Assembly (NCBI GenBank): GCA_002493835.1
Contig: DLAA01000021.1
Coordinates: 56,398-116,082, forward strand
Length of the DNA: 59,685 nt
Source: Lachnospiraceae bacterium UBA7060
GTDB taxonomy: Bacteria > Bacillota > Clostridia > Lachnospirales > Lachnospiraceae
Direction: 5' to 3'
Below the pieces are notes generated by a model. That model saw only the letters and a program-made list of their open reading frames with translations. It was not told the origin of the DNA and did not search any database. Below, piece after piece: positions 8,253 to 17,986 of the stretch. How positions within the stretch are numbered: position 1 is the first letter of the stretch; every line of letters starts with the position of its first letter. The position numbers and the translations under genes are program-made.

Positions 8253-9137
8253 TTATTCAATATTCTGTATCTGTTCCCGGATCTTCTCGATCTCGGTCTT
8301 TAATTCAATGGCCCTGTTGGAAGTTTCTAGATCCGTAGTTTTCGAGAGGATCGTGTTCGCCTCGCGGTTCATCTCCTGAGCCAGAAAATCCAGCTTTCGA
8401 CCGATGCTTCCGCCCTCTTTAAGGCTGTCTGCGGTAGTTGTGATATGGCTTCTCAGGCGCACCAGCTCCTCATCAATACAGACTTTGTCTGCAAAAAGCG
8501 TCACCTCCGTCAAAAGCCTCGCCTCATCAATCTGGGTATCTTCCAGAAGCTCCTTCACCTTATCCTTAAGCTTTTGTTTGTACTCCGTAATAATCTGCGG
8601 CGCCCGGTGTTCAATGAACCCCACTCCATCCAGCATGGCGTTTAACTTTGTTAGGAGATCCTCCTTGATATTTTCCCCCTCCTTGATCCTGGTATCCACA
8701 AAGGCCTCCGCTGCGCCACGCACTGCCTTCTCCAAAAACTGCCAAAGTTCCTCTTCATCGACAGTCTGCTCCTCCATGGTCAGCACCTCCGGGTACCGGG
8801 ACAGGGTAGATACCCTCACATCGTTGTCCAGTGAAAAGTCCTCCGACATCTGCCAGAGATATTTCATATACTCCGCCGCCAGTTCCCTGTTATACTTCAC
8901 ACAGACATTGGACTCCGTCAAATCTTCGTAGGTGATAAAGACATCCACCTTACCCCGCTGAATATAATTTTTAAGCTCTGTTCGAATCGCCGTCTCAAAA
9001 TAATTCAGCTTCTTAGGCATTTTAATACTGACATCCAAATATCTGTGATTGACAGATTTCATCTCCACGGTAATCTTCCGTGCTCCCTCCGCCACTTCAC
9101 ATCTCCCGAAGCCGGTCATGCTTTTGATCATCGTCAT
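8253..9137 (-). CDS. yicC: YicC family endoribonuclease-like protein
   Basis: The 294-residue protein starts with the conserved MIKSMTGFG block and carries EMKSVNHRYLD. It ends with the C-terminal DUF1732 region containing RKLDFLAQEMNREANT. YicC proteins have been linked to RNA turnover in E. coli and Bacillus (YloC). It is the first gene of the leftward run yicC-remA-gmk-rpoZ-rimO-pgsA-cinA and lies under a good sigma-A promoter. The start may instead be an ATG two codons in. Confidence 0.9.
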   Translation of the reverse strand: MTMIKSMTGFGRCEVAEGARKITVEMKSVNHRYLDVSIKMPKKLNYFETAIRTELKNYIQRGKVDVFITYEDLTESNVCVKYNRELAAEYMKYLWQMSEDFSLDNDVRVSTLSRYPEVLTMEEQTVDEEELWQFLEKAVRGAAEAFVDTRIKEGENIKEDLLTKLNAMLDGVGFIEHRAPQIITEYKQKLKDKVKELLEDTQIDEARLLTEVTLFADKVCIDEELVRLRSHITTTADSLKEGGSIGRKLDFLAQEMNREANTILSKTTDLETSNRAIELKTEIEKIREQIQNIE

Positions 9138-9196
9138 AGTTTTCTTTCTCCTATAAAGTAAACATATACATAAAAAGACCTACGCATACAGTTTTT

Positions 9197-9225
9197 ATTA
9201 TAGTGTAAACCCCGCGAATAGTCAA
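9197..9225 (-). promoter_or_regulatory. Sigma-A promoter of the yicC operon
   Basis: On the minus strand TTGACT (9225-9220) and TATAAT (9202-9197) are separated by exactly 17 bp. It lies about 60 bp upstream of the yicC start and points into the housekeeping operon. Confidence 0.75.
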
Positions 9226-9334
9226 GAAAAGAGAAATGACCATCATTGAAAAAAGGATCCTTTTATTGTACAATTGTCGCAGGGGCAACGCCTTGCGGCT
9301 GCCCGCAGAAATGAAGAAAAGGACGGAAATTGAC

Positions 9335-11137
9335 ATGGCTTTTGACGGCATCACCATCGCAAATATCACAAAAGAACTGGAGGAGACGCTTCTGGGCGGA
9401 CGCATCTACAAAATTGCCCAGCCGGAAAACGATGAGCTTTTGCTCACCATCAAAAATAACGGTTCTCAATACCGTCTGCTATTGTCGGCGGACGCCTCTC
9501 TCCCCATAGTCTATCTGACACAGAATAACAAACCAAGCCCCCTGACTGCGCCAGGATTTTGTATGCTTCTTAGAAAACACCTGCAGAATGCTCGTATTAC
9601 CGCTGTCTCCCAGCCAGGGCTGGAGCGCGTCATCCATCTACATCTGGAACACCTGAACGAGCTGGGAGATCTGTGTCAAAAAAAGCTGATTGTAGAGATC
9701 ATGGGCAAGCACAGCAACCTCATTTTCTGTGATGACGACGATAAAATAATTGACAGCATCAAGCACATCTCCGGCATGGTCAGCTCCGTCAGAGAAGTGC
9801 TGCCGGGTCGGCCATACTTCCTGCCCCAGACCCAAAATAAATGGAATCCTCTGCGATTTTGTACTCAATACACAGAATCTTCCTCCCCTCGCTTTATCAA
9901 AGCGCAGGAGGACAGCATTCCTTTAACTTATGTAAACTTTTGTTCTCATATGAAGGCTAAGCCCATGGCAGTCTACAAAGCGCTCTATACTAGTTACACA
10001 GGGCTTTCTCCCCTGATTGCCCAGGAACTATGCTGCCGCGCCAAGATAGACGCAGACATACCTGCCAACGTGCTGGAGGATGACGCACTGCAGGCGCTCC
10101 ATCAAGCCCTCGCCGACACGATGGCACAGACCGCGTCGGGAAATTTTATCCCGTCCATTGTGTATGAAGGCAGAGCACCACTGGAATACGCAGCATTTCC
10201 TTTAACCCTCTATACTGACAAAGCCTCGAAACCCTGTGACTCCATCAGCCAATTGTTGGAGCAGTTTTATGCCGAGCGCAGTGTAATCACCCGTATCCGC
10301 CAGAAATCCGCAGATCTTCGAAAAATTGTTCAGACTGCGCTGGAACGAAACGTAAAAAAGTACGACTTGCAGATGCAGCAGATGAAAGACACAGAAAAAA
10401 GAGAAAAATATAAAATTTACGGTGAACTCATCAACACTTACGGCTATAACATGGAACCGGAAGCTCAGTCAATGGAGGCATTAAACTATTATACAAACGA
10501 AACCGTCACGATCCCCCTGGACAACACGCTGACGCCCCAGGAGAATGCACAAAAATATTTCGATAAATACGGGAAACTAAAGCGAACATACGAAGCGCTC
10601 TCAGAATTGACTGTACAAGTCAAAGAAGAGATCGAACATTTGGAATCTATTCTAGCGGCTCTGGACATCGCCACCCAGGAAGAAGATCTCGTTCAGATCC
10701 GGGAAGAGTTGGTTGAGAGCGGCTATATCCGCCGCAAAGGCAACGCCAAGAAAACCAAAATCACAAGCAGGCCTTTTCACTATGTAAGCAGCGATGGCTT
10801 TCCTATCTATGTGGGAAAAAACAATTATCAGAACGATGAACTCACCTTCAAGTTCGCAAACGGAGGGGATTGGTGGTTTCACGCCAAACAGATGCCAGGT
10901 TCCCATGTGATTTTGAAAACCGAAGGAAAGGAAGTGCCTGACCGCACTTTTGAGGAAGCTGCCAAACTCGCCGCCTACTATTCCAAGGGACGCGGACAGG
11001 ACAAAGTAGAAATAGACTATATCCAGAGAAAACATGTAAAAAAACCGGCCGGCGCAAAGCCCGGTTTCGTCGTCTACTACACCAACTACTCTATGACCAT
11101 TGACACGGATATTTCCAGCCTTTCCCTGCTATCCTGA
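9335..11137 (+). CDS. rqcH: Rqc2/NFACT family ribosome quality control protein RqcH (fibronectin-binding protein A homologue)
   Basis: RqcH binds stalled 50S subunits and recruits tRNA-Ala to add C-terminal alanine tails that mark nascent chains for degradation. The 600-residue protein has an NFACT-N domain beginning MAFDGITIANITKEL and a long coiled-coil middle. The C-terminal NFACT-R domain contains GKNNYQNDELTFK and GGDWWFHAKQMPGSHV. I chose the ATG at 9335, with AAAGGA upstream, because the 33 preceding codons do not fit the family. It is the only rightward gene in this part of the window. Confidence 0.95.
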   Translation: MAFDGITIANITKELEETLLGGRIYKIAQPENDELLLTIKNNGSQYRLLLSADASLPIVYLTQNNKPSPLTAPGFCMLLRKHLQNARITAVSQPGLERVIHLHLEHLNELGDLCQKKLIVEIMGKHSNLIFCDDDDKIIDSIKHISGMVSSVREVLPGRPYFLPQTQNKWNPLRFCTQYTESSSPRFIKAQEDSIPLTYVNFCSHMKAKPMAVYKALYTSYTGLSPLIAQELCCRAKIDADIPANVLEDDALQALHQALADTMAQTASGNFIPSIVYEGRAPLEYAAFPLTLYTDKASKPCDSISQLLEQFYAERSVITRIRQKSADLRKIVQTALERNVKKYDLQMQQMKDTEKREKYKIYGELINTYGYNMEPEAQSMEALNYYTNETVTIPLDNTLTPQENAQKYFDKYGKLKRTYEALSELTVQVKEEIEHLESILAALDIATQEEDLVQIREELVESGYIRRKGNAKKTKITSRPFHYVSSDGFPIYVGKNNYQNDELTFKFANGGDWWFHAKQMPGSHVILKTEGKEVPDRTFEEAAKLAAYYSKGRGQDKVEIDYIQRKHVKKPAGAKPGFVVYYTNYSMTIDTDISSLSLLS

Positions 11138-11138
11138 A

Positions 11139-11155
11139 AAACGCTTTCTGCGTTT
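11139..11155. terminator. Hairpin between the convergent rqcH and MBL genes
   Basis: AAACGC (11139-11144) pairs with GCGTTT (11150-11155). On the minus strand the stem runs into GTTTTTC, which suits termination of the leftward lipoprotein gene. On the plus strand it lies directly behind rqcH. The stem is short. Confidence 0.4.
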
Positions 11156-11170
11156 CCCCCAAAACCGCTT

Positions 11171-12007
11171 CTAATATGCCTGCTCACGGCTCACCTCCAC
11201 GAAACTTCCGTCGGAGACAGCCGTGACCGTGCCCTCATCCGTGTAAAACACTTCGCACTGGTATGTTTTCAAAAGTTCAAGCGTCTCATCCTCCACCCGC
11301 CGGCGTTCAGGATCTGCCGTGAGAACTGCATATCGGGGTCTTACCGCCGCAAACAACGTCTCAAGATTCTTCGTATAATTTCCATGATGAGGCATCTTGA
11401 TCAGATCATAATGATTCTTCGCCGCAAAAGACTCCAAAAATTCCTCCGTCCGCACTTTCTTGGCATCCCCCATCAAGAGAAATCGGTTCTCTCCATTCGT
11501 AACACATGTTATCAATGAATAATTATTGTCGTTGTCGTAGACTGCCTCGCCGGGTGCGTCCACATAAAAATCAATGCCTTCCAGAGAAAACTGCCAGTCT
11601 TTTGTCAATCTCCTGCTTTCGGTGCCCGTCTCCTTTAACGCTTCCATAAGCGAAATATACTCCGCAGAATCCTCCTCATAAGCCGGCATGAGCACACTGC
11701 CCACCTCATAACGACGAACCAATTCAGCCGCACTGCCGATATGGTCCTTGTCAAAATGGCTGAGAATCAGATACTCAATCCTTCTTGTCTTCCTTTCATC
11801 TAAAAAGGCGCAGATCGTCTCTCTGTCATCCATATCCGCCGCATCGTTTACCACCACGCTCTCTCCGGCCTCGATCACTATACAATCAGACTTCCCCGTA
11901 TCCAAAAAGGTCATCCTGAGCAGAGATGCTCCATTTTCCTCTTTGCATCCGGCCAGCAGAAATACAAGTGTAAATAGTACCACATTGCACCGCCATTTTT
12001 TTATCAC
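11171..12007 (-). CDS. Metallo-beta-lactamase-fold lipoprotein (ComEC C-terminal-like)
   Basis: The 278-residue protein has a lipoprotein signal ending in LAGC (Cys21), so it is probably anchored outside the membrane. A metallo-beta-lactamase fold follows, with the metal-binding SHFDKDHIG (84-91), the later MPHHGN, and LLMGDA. This is the branch seen in the C-terminal domain of ComEC and in free-standing late-competence-like hydrolases. Its substrate is unknown; a nuclease or phosphodiesterase role is possible. The start is GTG with GGGGGAG upstream and overlaps the flippase stop in a GTGA, so translation is coupled. Confidence 0.75.
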   Translation of the reverse strand: MIKKWRCNVVLFTLVFLLAGCKEENGASLLRMTFLDTGKSDCIVIEAGESVVVNDAADMDDRETICAFLDERKTRRIEYLILSHFDKDHIGSAAELVRRYEVGSVLMPAYEEDSAEYISLMEALKETGTESRRLTKDWQFSLEGIDFYVDAPGEAVYDNDNNYSLITCVTNGENRFLLMGDAKKVRTEEFLESFAAKNHYDLIKMPHHGNYTKNLETLFAAVRPRYAVLTADPERRRVEDETLELLKTYQCEVFYTDEGTVTAVSDGSFVEVSREQAY

Positions 12008-13710
12008 CGGCGAGCTCCCCCTTTCTTTCTCCTCTTCTTCCTTCTTCGCCTCCGCTTTCTCTTTTTGGGGGATTCATCTGATATTAAATGAAATTTTTCT
12101 GCAATCGACACAAGCATTGTTCCCTTGGGAAATGCCAGTAACTCTTCCTTCGTCACTCCGCCAATCAAAAGCAGGACCGCTGCATATACGCAGACTCCCA
12201 CGCCGATGGCGGCCAGTAAAACTAATCTGCTGATCGGAAGCAGCAAAATCAGTCCATGGTAGATTCCATAGACAACAACCCCCATGACCGCCGCTGAAAA
12301 TCCCGGTTTCAAAAAAAAGGTAACCACATCCATATGATAATCCAGATGTCTTCTCACTGAAAACTGATTTAGCACACACATCACCAGCGAGTAGATGATA
12401 TTTGCCGCCGCCAAACTGTATAGATCCAGATTTGTGCGAAGCAAAAGCGCAACCAGCCCCGCTATCTGTATCACAAGAGCAATGACAGCGTGAATCACCG
12501 GTGTATTGACCTTGCCGATTCCCTGCAGCACAGCGTTGGTCAACGTGGAAAGGCTGTAGAGCACAATCGTCACCGCGAGGGCCGCAAGCAGCCCGGATGC
12601 AAGATCAAGAGAATCCTTCTGTGGAAAAATAAAGTACATAATAGGCTCCGGGAGCACAGCAATTCCCACCGTCGCCGGTATCGCAATCAGCATGGTCATC
12701 TGGATTGCCTTAGAGACCTGCCGTCTGGTTTGTGCCACCGTGCCCTTTACGTAGGAGGCAGAAATCCCCGGAATAACGGCCGAAGACATAGCTGACGCGA
12801 TGGCAATAGGAATGTTCACCATGGCCACCGCCTGGGTCGCGAAAATACCATAATGATTGCTCGCCAGCACTGCGTCCACCTTCTTATAGCCCATGACGTG
12901 ATAGTAGATCGTCATGTTGACCACGGTGGTGCAGTTGTAGATAAAAGTACTTAAGATAAAGGGCGTCACAACACCCAGAATCACTTTCACTATCTCGCCG
13001 TAGGTCTCCTCATGCAAGGTTTTGTCCCTGGCCACCTTTTTCCTAATCACCCCGGCGTTTAAGCGGTACATCCCAAGCATAAACAAAAGCCCCATCAGCA
13101 CGCCCGCGCCGGTTCCAATTGCGGAGCCCGCCGAGCCGTAGATTGCCTGCGTGGTGGCGTCTTTGTCCAACACCACGCCAATCAGAAGCTTCGCTGCCAG
13201 AATACTGACTGCCGCATTCAATATCTGCTCTAAAACCTGTGAAATAGAAGTGTGCACCATAGAACCATGTGCCTGAAAAAACCCGCGCAGCACACCTAAA
13301 AACCCCGAAAAAAAGATAGTCGGCGACAGCACACGAAGCGCCATCACCGCATTCGGATTTTTCCTCACCAGCCAGGGCGCACCCACAAAAGTTAGGATCG
13401 AAGCGATGCCGCCCACAATCAGAACATAGTAAAGTGCACAGACAAAAACCCTCTGTGCATTTCGGTATTCCTTAAAAGCAAGCCGCTGAGCGATCACTTT
13501 GGAAATCGCCGATGGAATGCTGTAGGAGGAAATCAATAATATAATTGTATAGATATTGATCGCCGCGCTGTAATACCCGTTGCCCTCAATTCCTATGATA
13601 GAACGCAGAGGACTTCTGTATATCAGGCTGATCACTTTGACGAGCATCCCGGCAGCAGCCAGGATGCCCGCCTGAAGCACAAACGTGCTTTTCTTTTTCG
13701 GATCTTCCAT
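12004..13710 (-). CDS. SpoVB/MurJ-like polysaccharide flippase (MOP superfamily)
   Basis: This protein of about 568 residues is almost entirely hydrophobic, with roughly 14 predicted membrane helices and the opening segment AGILAAAGMLVKVISLIYRSPL, typical of SpoVB/MurJ-type lipid-linked oligosaccharide flippases. It likely moves a lipid-linked peptidoglycan or polysaccharide precursor across the membrane. The C-terminus is a striking run of Arg and Lys of about 20 residues. I prefer the ATG at 13710 (AGGGG just upstream, 5 bp after the glgA stop) to one seven codons upstream. Confidence 0.85.
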   Translation of the reverse strand: MEDPKKKSTFVLQAGILAAAGMLVKVISLIYRSPLRSIIGIEGNGYYSAAINIYTIILLISSYSIPSAISKVIAQRLAFKEYRNAQRVFVCALYYVLIVGGIASILTFVGAPWLVRKNPNAVMALRVLSPTIFFSGFLGVLRGFFQAHGSMVHTSISQVLEQILNAAVSILAAKLLIGVVLDKDATTQAIYGSAGSAIGTGAGVLMGLLFMLGMYRLNAGVIRKKVARDKTLHEETYGEIVKVILGVVTPFILSTFIYNCTTVVNMTIYYHVMGYKKVDAVLASNHYGIFATQAVAMVNIPIAIASAMSSAVIPGISASYVKGTVAQTRRQVSKAIQMTMLIAIPATVGIAVLPEPIMYFIFPQKDSLDLASGLLAALAVTIVLYSLSTLTNAVLQGIGKVNTPVIHAVIALVIQIAGLVALLLRTNLDLYSLAAANIIYSLVMCVLNQFSVRRHLDYHMDVVTFFLKPGFSAAVMGVVVYGIYHGLILLLPISRLVLLAAIGVGVCVYAAVLLLIGGVTKEELLAFPKGTMLVSIAEKFHLISDESPKKRKRRRRRKKRRKKGGARR

Positions 13711-13715
13711 ATCCC

Positions 13716-15161
13716 CTATCCAATCAGCCAATCATACATTTCTTGATATTTCTGTGCAGAAACATGCCACGAAAAATCAGCAGCCATACCTCTGTCAACG
13801 ATCTTATTCCACTCCCGTTTCTTATCATAATAAATATGCTCCGCGTAACGGATGGTACCTAACATCTCGTGAGCGTTATAGTTTGTAAAACTGAAACCTG
13901 TACCAGTGCCTTCATACTCATTATAAGGCTGCACCGTATCTTTCAGACCGCCTGTCTCACGCACAATCGGCACCGTGCCATATCGCAGGGACATCAGCTG
14001 GCTCAAGCCGCAGGGCTCAAAGAGAGACGGCATCAAAAAAGCATCGCTGGACGCATATATCTTATGGGAAAGAGCATCCGAATAATAGATGTTTGCCGAT
14101 ACCTTCCCATGATATTTCCAGTCAAAATGACGGAACATATTCTCGTACTGTTCCTCACCTGTTCCCAGCGCAACAATCTGCACATTGTCATGGCACAATT
14201 CATCCATGATATAGGCAATCAGATCGAAGCCTTTCTGTCCCGTAAGCCTCGAGACAATCCCGATCATCATCGCCTTTTCATCCTGATTCAGGCCAAGCTC
14301 CTCCTGCAGCGCACGCTTATTCTTCACTTTCTCCTTTCGGAAATTGGCCGCATTGTACTTGAATTCTATGTTCTTATCCGTCTCCGGATTAAATTCCTCA
14401 TAGTCAATGCCGTTCACAATACCTCGCAGATCCCCGGCTCTCGCACAGAGCAGGCCGTTTAGGCCCTCACCGTAAAACGCCGTTTTAATCTCCTCCGCAT
14501 AAGTATCGCTGACCGTAGTAATGGCATCCGCATAGACAAGGCCGCCCTTTAACAGATTCGCGTCCTTGTATGCCTCAAGCTTATCGGCCGTGAAGAAATA
14601 GCCCGGCAGACCCGTGATCTCCTTTACCTCCTTCACACTCCATTTACCCTGGAATTTCAGGTTATGAATCGTCATAACCGTCTTGATTCCCCGGTAAAAT
14701 TCTCCGCCCTGGAAACGTTCCTTTAAGTATACCGGAATCAAACCGGTCTGCCAATCATGGCAGTGAATCAAATCCGGCCGGAAATCAATCACCGGAAGGA
14801 TACACAACGCCGCTTTACAGAAGAAAGCATATTTCTCAATCTCAAATAACGCGTTGTCACTGTAAGGCTGAAATCCATTAAAATAGCTCTCATTATCAAT
14901 GAAGTAATATTTCACTCCATCGACTTCCGCCTCCAAAATTCCCACATATTCTTCCTTCCAGTGAAAATCCATGTAGAAATGCGTCTTGTAGGTAAGCTTA
15001 TCCTTCATCTCCTGCTTCATACAGGTATATTTCGGGAGAATAACCCGAACATCAAAGTATTTTTTGTCAATACATTTTGGCAGGGAACCAACTACATCTG
15101 CCAATCCGCCTGTCTTGATAAATGGTACACCTTCTGACGCGACAAATAATATTTTCTTCAT
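13716..15161 (-). CDS. glgA: Glycogen synthase, ADP-glucose type (GT5)
   Basis: GlgA extends alpha-1,4-glucan from ADP-glucose. The 481-residue protein begins MKKILFVASEGVPF and has the ADP-glucose-binding KTGGLADVVGSLPK. The C-terminal retaining-GT motif is in SLFEPCGLSQLMSLRYGT. I chose the ATG at 15161 because the 16 codons before it do not belong to the family. No other glycogen gene is adjacent, which is unusual because glgA often sits with glgC, glgD, glgB or glgP. Confidence 0.93.
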   Translation of the reverse strand: MKKILFVASEGVPFIKTGGLADVVGSLPKCIDKKYFDVRVILPKYTCMKQEMKDKLTYKTHFYMDFHWKEEYVGILEAEVDGVKYYFIDNESYFNGFQPYSDNALFEIEKYAFFCKAALCILPVIDFRPDLIHCHDWQTGLIPVYLKERFQGGEFYRGIKTVMTIHNLKFQGKWSVKEVKEITGLPGYFFTADKLEAYKDANLLKGGLVYADAITTVSDTYAEEIKTAFYGEGLNGLLCARAGDLRGIVNGIDYEEFNPETDKNIEFKYNAANFRKEKVKNKRALQEELGLNQDEKAMMIGIVSRLTGQKGFDLIAYIMDELCHDNVQIVALGTGEEQYENMFRHFDWKYHGKVSANIYYSDALSHKIYASSDAFLMPSLFEPCGLSQLMSLRYGTVPIVRETGGLKDTVQPYNEYEGTGTGFSFTNYNAHEMLGTIRYAEHIYYDKKREWNKIVDRGMAADFSWHVSAQKYQEMYDWLIG

Positions 15162-15287
15162 AACAACCCTCCAACTGTAACTTGCCATTCTTATACAGGT
15201 AGTCCGCAAGAACTCCTACTTCACAGTATACAATATTTCAGGCAGCAATGAAAGGATTATTTTGCATTTAACCAGCGTTAAAATTTA

Positions 15288-15806
15288 TTAACGCCGGTAT
15301 TGCAGCCGAATCTTGTCCGCGATCAACGCAATAAACTCCGAGTTGGTAGGTTTCCCCTTACCAGTGTTAATGGTATATCCAAAAAGAGAGTCGAGCGTTT
15401 CCATTCGTCCTCTGGACCAAGCCACCTCAATGGCATGACGGATAGCCCTCTCCACCCGGCTGGGCGTCGTCTGATATCTCTTTGCGATGGTAGGATAGAG
15501 AATCTTTGTGATAGAGCCAAGCATCTCCACATCCTCCACCGACATCATAATCGCTTCCCTCAGATACTGGTACCCTTTAATATGAGCAGGCACACCGATC
15601 TCGTGAATCATATCGGTCACATCTTTTTCTAAATCTCTTTCCTCAGACATCGGTAGTTCTGCCATATCCTCCTGCTGCCCGTCCCCTTTCTCGCTTGAGG
15701 GGACAGTTATCAGTATCCGAAACTCCTTATTCGCACTGATCAAATTATCCAAGATCTTATAAAACTGCTCCTGATCCCTTGCACCCGTCACATTTATTGT
15801 CTCCAT
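15288..15806 (-). CDS. Stand-alone Spo0A C-terminal DNA-binding domain protein
   Basis: The 172-residue protein has an N-terminal part of about 70 residues unlike a receiver domain. A full Spo0A effector domain follows: GVPAHIKGYQYLREAI, then TPSRVERAIRHAIEVAW, then TGKGKPTNSEFIALIADK. Spo0A binds 0A boxes to start sporulation. This protein lacks the phosphoacceptor receiver, so it would act without phosphorelay control. The start at 15806 has a perfect GGAGGAAACAA before it. It could regulate glgA or the upstream sugar cluster, or be a Spo0A competitor. Confidence 0.85.
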   Translation of the reverse strand: METINVTGARDQEQFYKILDNLISANKEFRILITVPSSEKGDGQQEDMAELPMSEERDLEKDVTDMIHEIGVPAHIKGYQYLREAIMMSVEDVEMLGSITKILYPTIAKRYQTTPSRVERAIRHAIEVAWSRGRMETLDSLFGYTINTGKGKPTNSEFIALIADKIRLQYRR

Positions 15807-15918
15807 TTGTTTCCTCCATTCCCCTTTTTGTACTTTAAAATTTCTTTTTATACTATTATAGCTGTTTATGGAGATATGGGGAATATTTAGGCATCGCATT
15901 ACAACTATTCCACCTGCG

Positions 15919-16785
15919 TCAGTCCATGAGTGCAAATGTTTTCATCGCCTCCTTCACATTCTCTTTCATGGCTTTCTCCGCCTCCATAATAATTGAAGAA
16001 AAGAAAATCGGCTCGCCCTCTTTCAGGGTCTTTAGATAATCTGCGCAGGCCGTACCACCGCTCTTATCCATATAAGTAAAGTAATTCACCTTTCTAACAC
16101 CTGCCCTTATCGCGGCATGAAAATCCTCTCTCTCCACACCAGAACCGCCGTGCATAACCACAGGAATGTCACCGGTTTCCCTTCTCACATTTCGCACCAC
16201 ATCAAAATCCAGCCTTGGCTTCGTCAAATAGATACCATGAGTCGTACCAAAAGAACACGCCAGCGCATCAATTCCGCTGTCTTTCACAAACTGTTTCGCC
16301 TGCACCGGATCCGTGTAAATCTTTGTATCATCGTCCTCCCCGGATCCATCTCCGGCCCCGGACTCTCTTTTCCCCATAGAGCCAAGCTCCGCCTCGACAC
16401 TTGCTCCGGTCTTTGCCGCCATCTCCACTGCCTTCTTTGTGTTTGCCAGATTTTCCTCATAGGAAAGTGTAGAACCGTCATACATGATGCCCGTAAAGCC
16501 AATATCTAACGCCTGCTGCAGATAATCGAACGTCTCGCCGTGATCCAGATGCACGCACACCGGCACTTTCGCCTCCTTCGCGTGTGCCACCATAATCTTC
16601 CCGATCACTGAGAGGGGAATCCAAGGTTCATGGCACTGGGCAAACTGAATAATCACCGGCAGTGAGAGTTCCTCGGCCGCTAAAAGGATTGCCCGCAGGC
16701 TTTCAAGGCTTGGCGTATTAAACGCTCCAACTGCAATCTTTTTCTCTTCCGCAATCGCGAGAATTTCCTTCAAAGTAACTAACAT
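15919..16785 (-). CDS. Class II (zinc) ketose-bisphosphate aldolase
   Basis: The 288-residue protein is a class II aldolase of the fructose/tagatose-bisphosphate type, cleaving a ketose phosphate to DHAP and an aldehyde. Visible active-site residues are Asp81-His82 in HLDHG, Glu133 in VEAELG, His183 in GTTHG and His212 in VMHGGSGV. An acidic Gly/Asp loop replaces part of the usual flexible loop near 140-153. It is the last gene of the glycan cluster and follows a PfkB kinase by 28 bp, so the kinase product may be its substrate. Confidence 0.9.
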   Translation of the reverse strand: MLVTLKEILAIAEEKKIAVGAFNTPSLESLRAILLAAEELSLPVIIQFAQCHEPWIPLSVIGKIMVAHAKEAKVPVCVHLDHGETFDYLQQALDIGFTGIMYDGSTLSYEENLANTKKAVEMAAKTGASVEAELGSMGKRESGAGDGSGEDDDTKIYTDPVQAKQFVKDSGIDALACSFGTTHGIYLTKPRLDFDVVRNVRRETGDIPVVMHGGSGVEREDFHAAIRAGVRKVNYFTYMDKSGGTACADYLKTLKEGEPIFFSSIIMEAEKAMKENVKEAMKTFALMD

Positions 16786-16813
16786 AATTTTCCCTTCCTT
16801 TCCTTAATGTAAT

Positions 16814-17947
16814 TTATGATATGTGATATAGGTTCTTTTCCCATCCCCGGCTGATCTTATCCTCTATCTCCTCATAGGCTGGTATACCGCTTAAAGCGTC
16901 GTAGGCAGAGACACAGCATGCACCCGCACCCGCCGCCATTTCAACCGACGCTTTCAGACTCTTCCCCCGCAGTACCGACGAAAGAAACGCAGCGATACTG
17001 GTATCCCCTGCCCCGGTTCCGGAACGCACGGCCTCCGGTTTAAAGCTCACCTCAAATCCTTCCTTCTGTGCCCAATCTTCCACAGAAAGTTCCAGCTTTT
17101 CACATAGTTCCTCAAGTTTCTCCCTCGCCCCTGTCTTGTAATAGATACCAGGCGCACCACATTTGATCAGCACTGCCTTCGCCCCCATCTCCAGACATTT
17201 CTCGCCCAGAGGCTTGATATCCTCCATGGTTACAACTTCCGTCACGTCTCCCCCGCCGGCCCTCTCACGCCAGGAAAGATAACGTTTTTCATCCAGCATA
17301 TAGCATAGCTCCTCGACGCTCGGGACAAAGAAATCTACACAGGGGAGCGCCTTTTTCAAAATATCCTGCCAGTCCTGCTTCGCAGCCTCTGAATCCGCAT
17401 CAACCGCCGCCAGATCCAGAGAGACAGCTGCTCCCGTCTCCTTCACCATCCGAAGCATGGCAAGAAACTCGGCGCCTCCGTTTTCATACATCTTCTTCAT
17501 AATCGTAGGATAGCCGAAATGGAACAAATCCGCCCTGCGGATCATATCCATATCCAAATCCTGCCTGCTAAAGACATCGTTCGCCCCCGGATCGTGCAGG
17601 AAAATCCTGTCTATGCCGGGAACGGCCACCGCCACCGTATAGGAAGTCGCCGCGTCCTCAACCTCAATCAGTGCATCATCGGCGCCATACTCCCGCAGAA
17701 TGTTTCGCACAATCCCGCCAAACTCATCTTTTCCGACCATTCCCATAAGCTGCACATCTGCACCAAGCTTCTTCATCGCAAGCCCTGTATTCGCCACCGC
17801 CCCGCCGGTATGGACATCCACACCGTTCATGTGAATCAGTCGTCCCGGCACAAGGATCTCTCCAATCGAAGCCGCAGACTGTCTGGGAAACATAGGCGTA
17901 ATATCAATACAGATATGTCCCGCCACCACCGCTTTTTTCTTTGTCAT
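16814..17947 (-). CDS. PfkB family carbohydrate kinase
   Basis: This 377-residue protein is a ribokinase/PfkB-type sugar kinase. It has the N-terminal segment AGHICIDITPMF, a Gly-rich substrate region (HTGGAVANTGLAMKKLGADV) and the catalytic anion hole with GTGAGDTSIAAF, where the Asp is the base. The start at 17947 lies ten bases after GGAGGAGG. Together with the adjacent aldolase it could phosphorylate and then split a ketose released from the glycan handled by the cluster. The exact sugar is not readable from sequence. Confidence 0.88.
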   Translation of the reverse strand: MTKKKAVVAGHICIDITPMFPRQSAASIGEILVPGRLIHMNGVDVHTGGAVANTGLAMKKLGADVQLMGMVGKDEFGGIVRNILREYGADDALIEVEDAATSYTVAVAVPGIDRIFLHDPGANDVFSRQDLDMDMIRRADLFHFGYPTIMKKMYENGGAEFLAMLRMVKETGAAVSLDLAAVDADSEAAKQDWQDILKKALPCVDFFVPSVEELCYMLDEKRYLSWRERAGGGDVTEVVTMEDIKPLGEKCLEMGAKAVLIKCGAPGIYYKTGAREKLEELCEKLELSVEDWAQKEGFEVSFKPEAVRSGTGAGDTSIAAFLSSVLRGKSLKASVEMAAGAGACCVSAYDALSGIPAYEEIEDKISRGWEKNLYHIS

Positions 17948-17986
17948 GCCTTCTTTGCCTCCTCCTTCCTTCATCTATATTCTCAT

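Noticed and set aside
15270..15298. Inverted repeat around the stop of the Spo0A-like gene as a terminator
   Set aside because: The stem includes the stop codon and no T-run follows on the minus strand.
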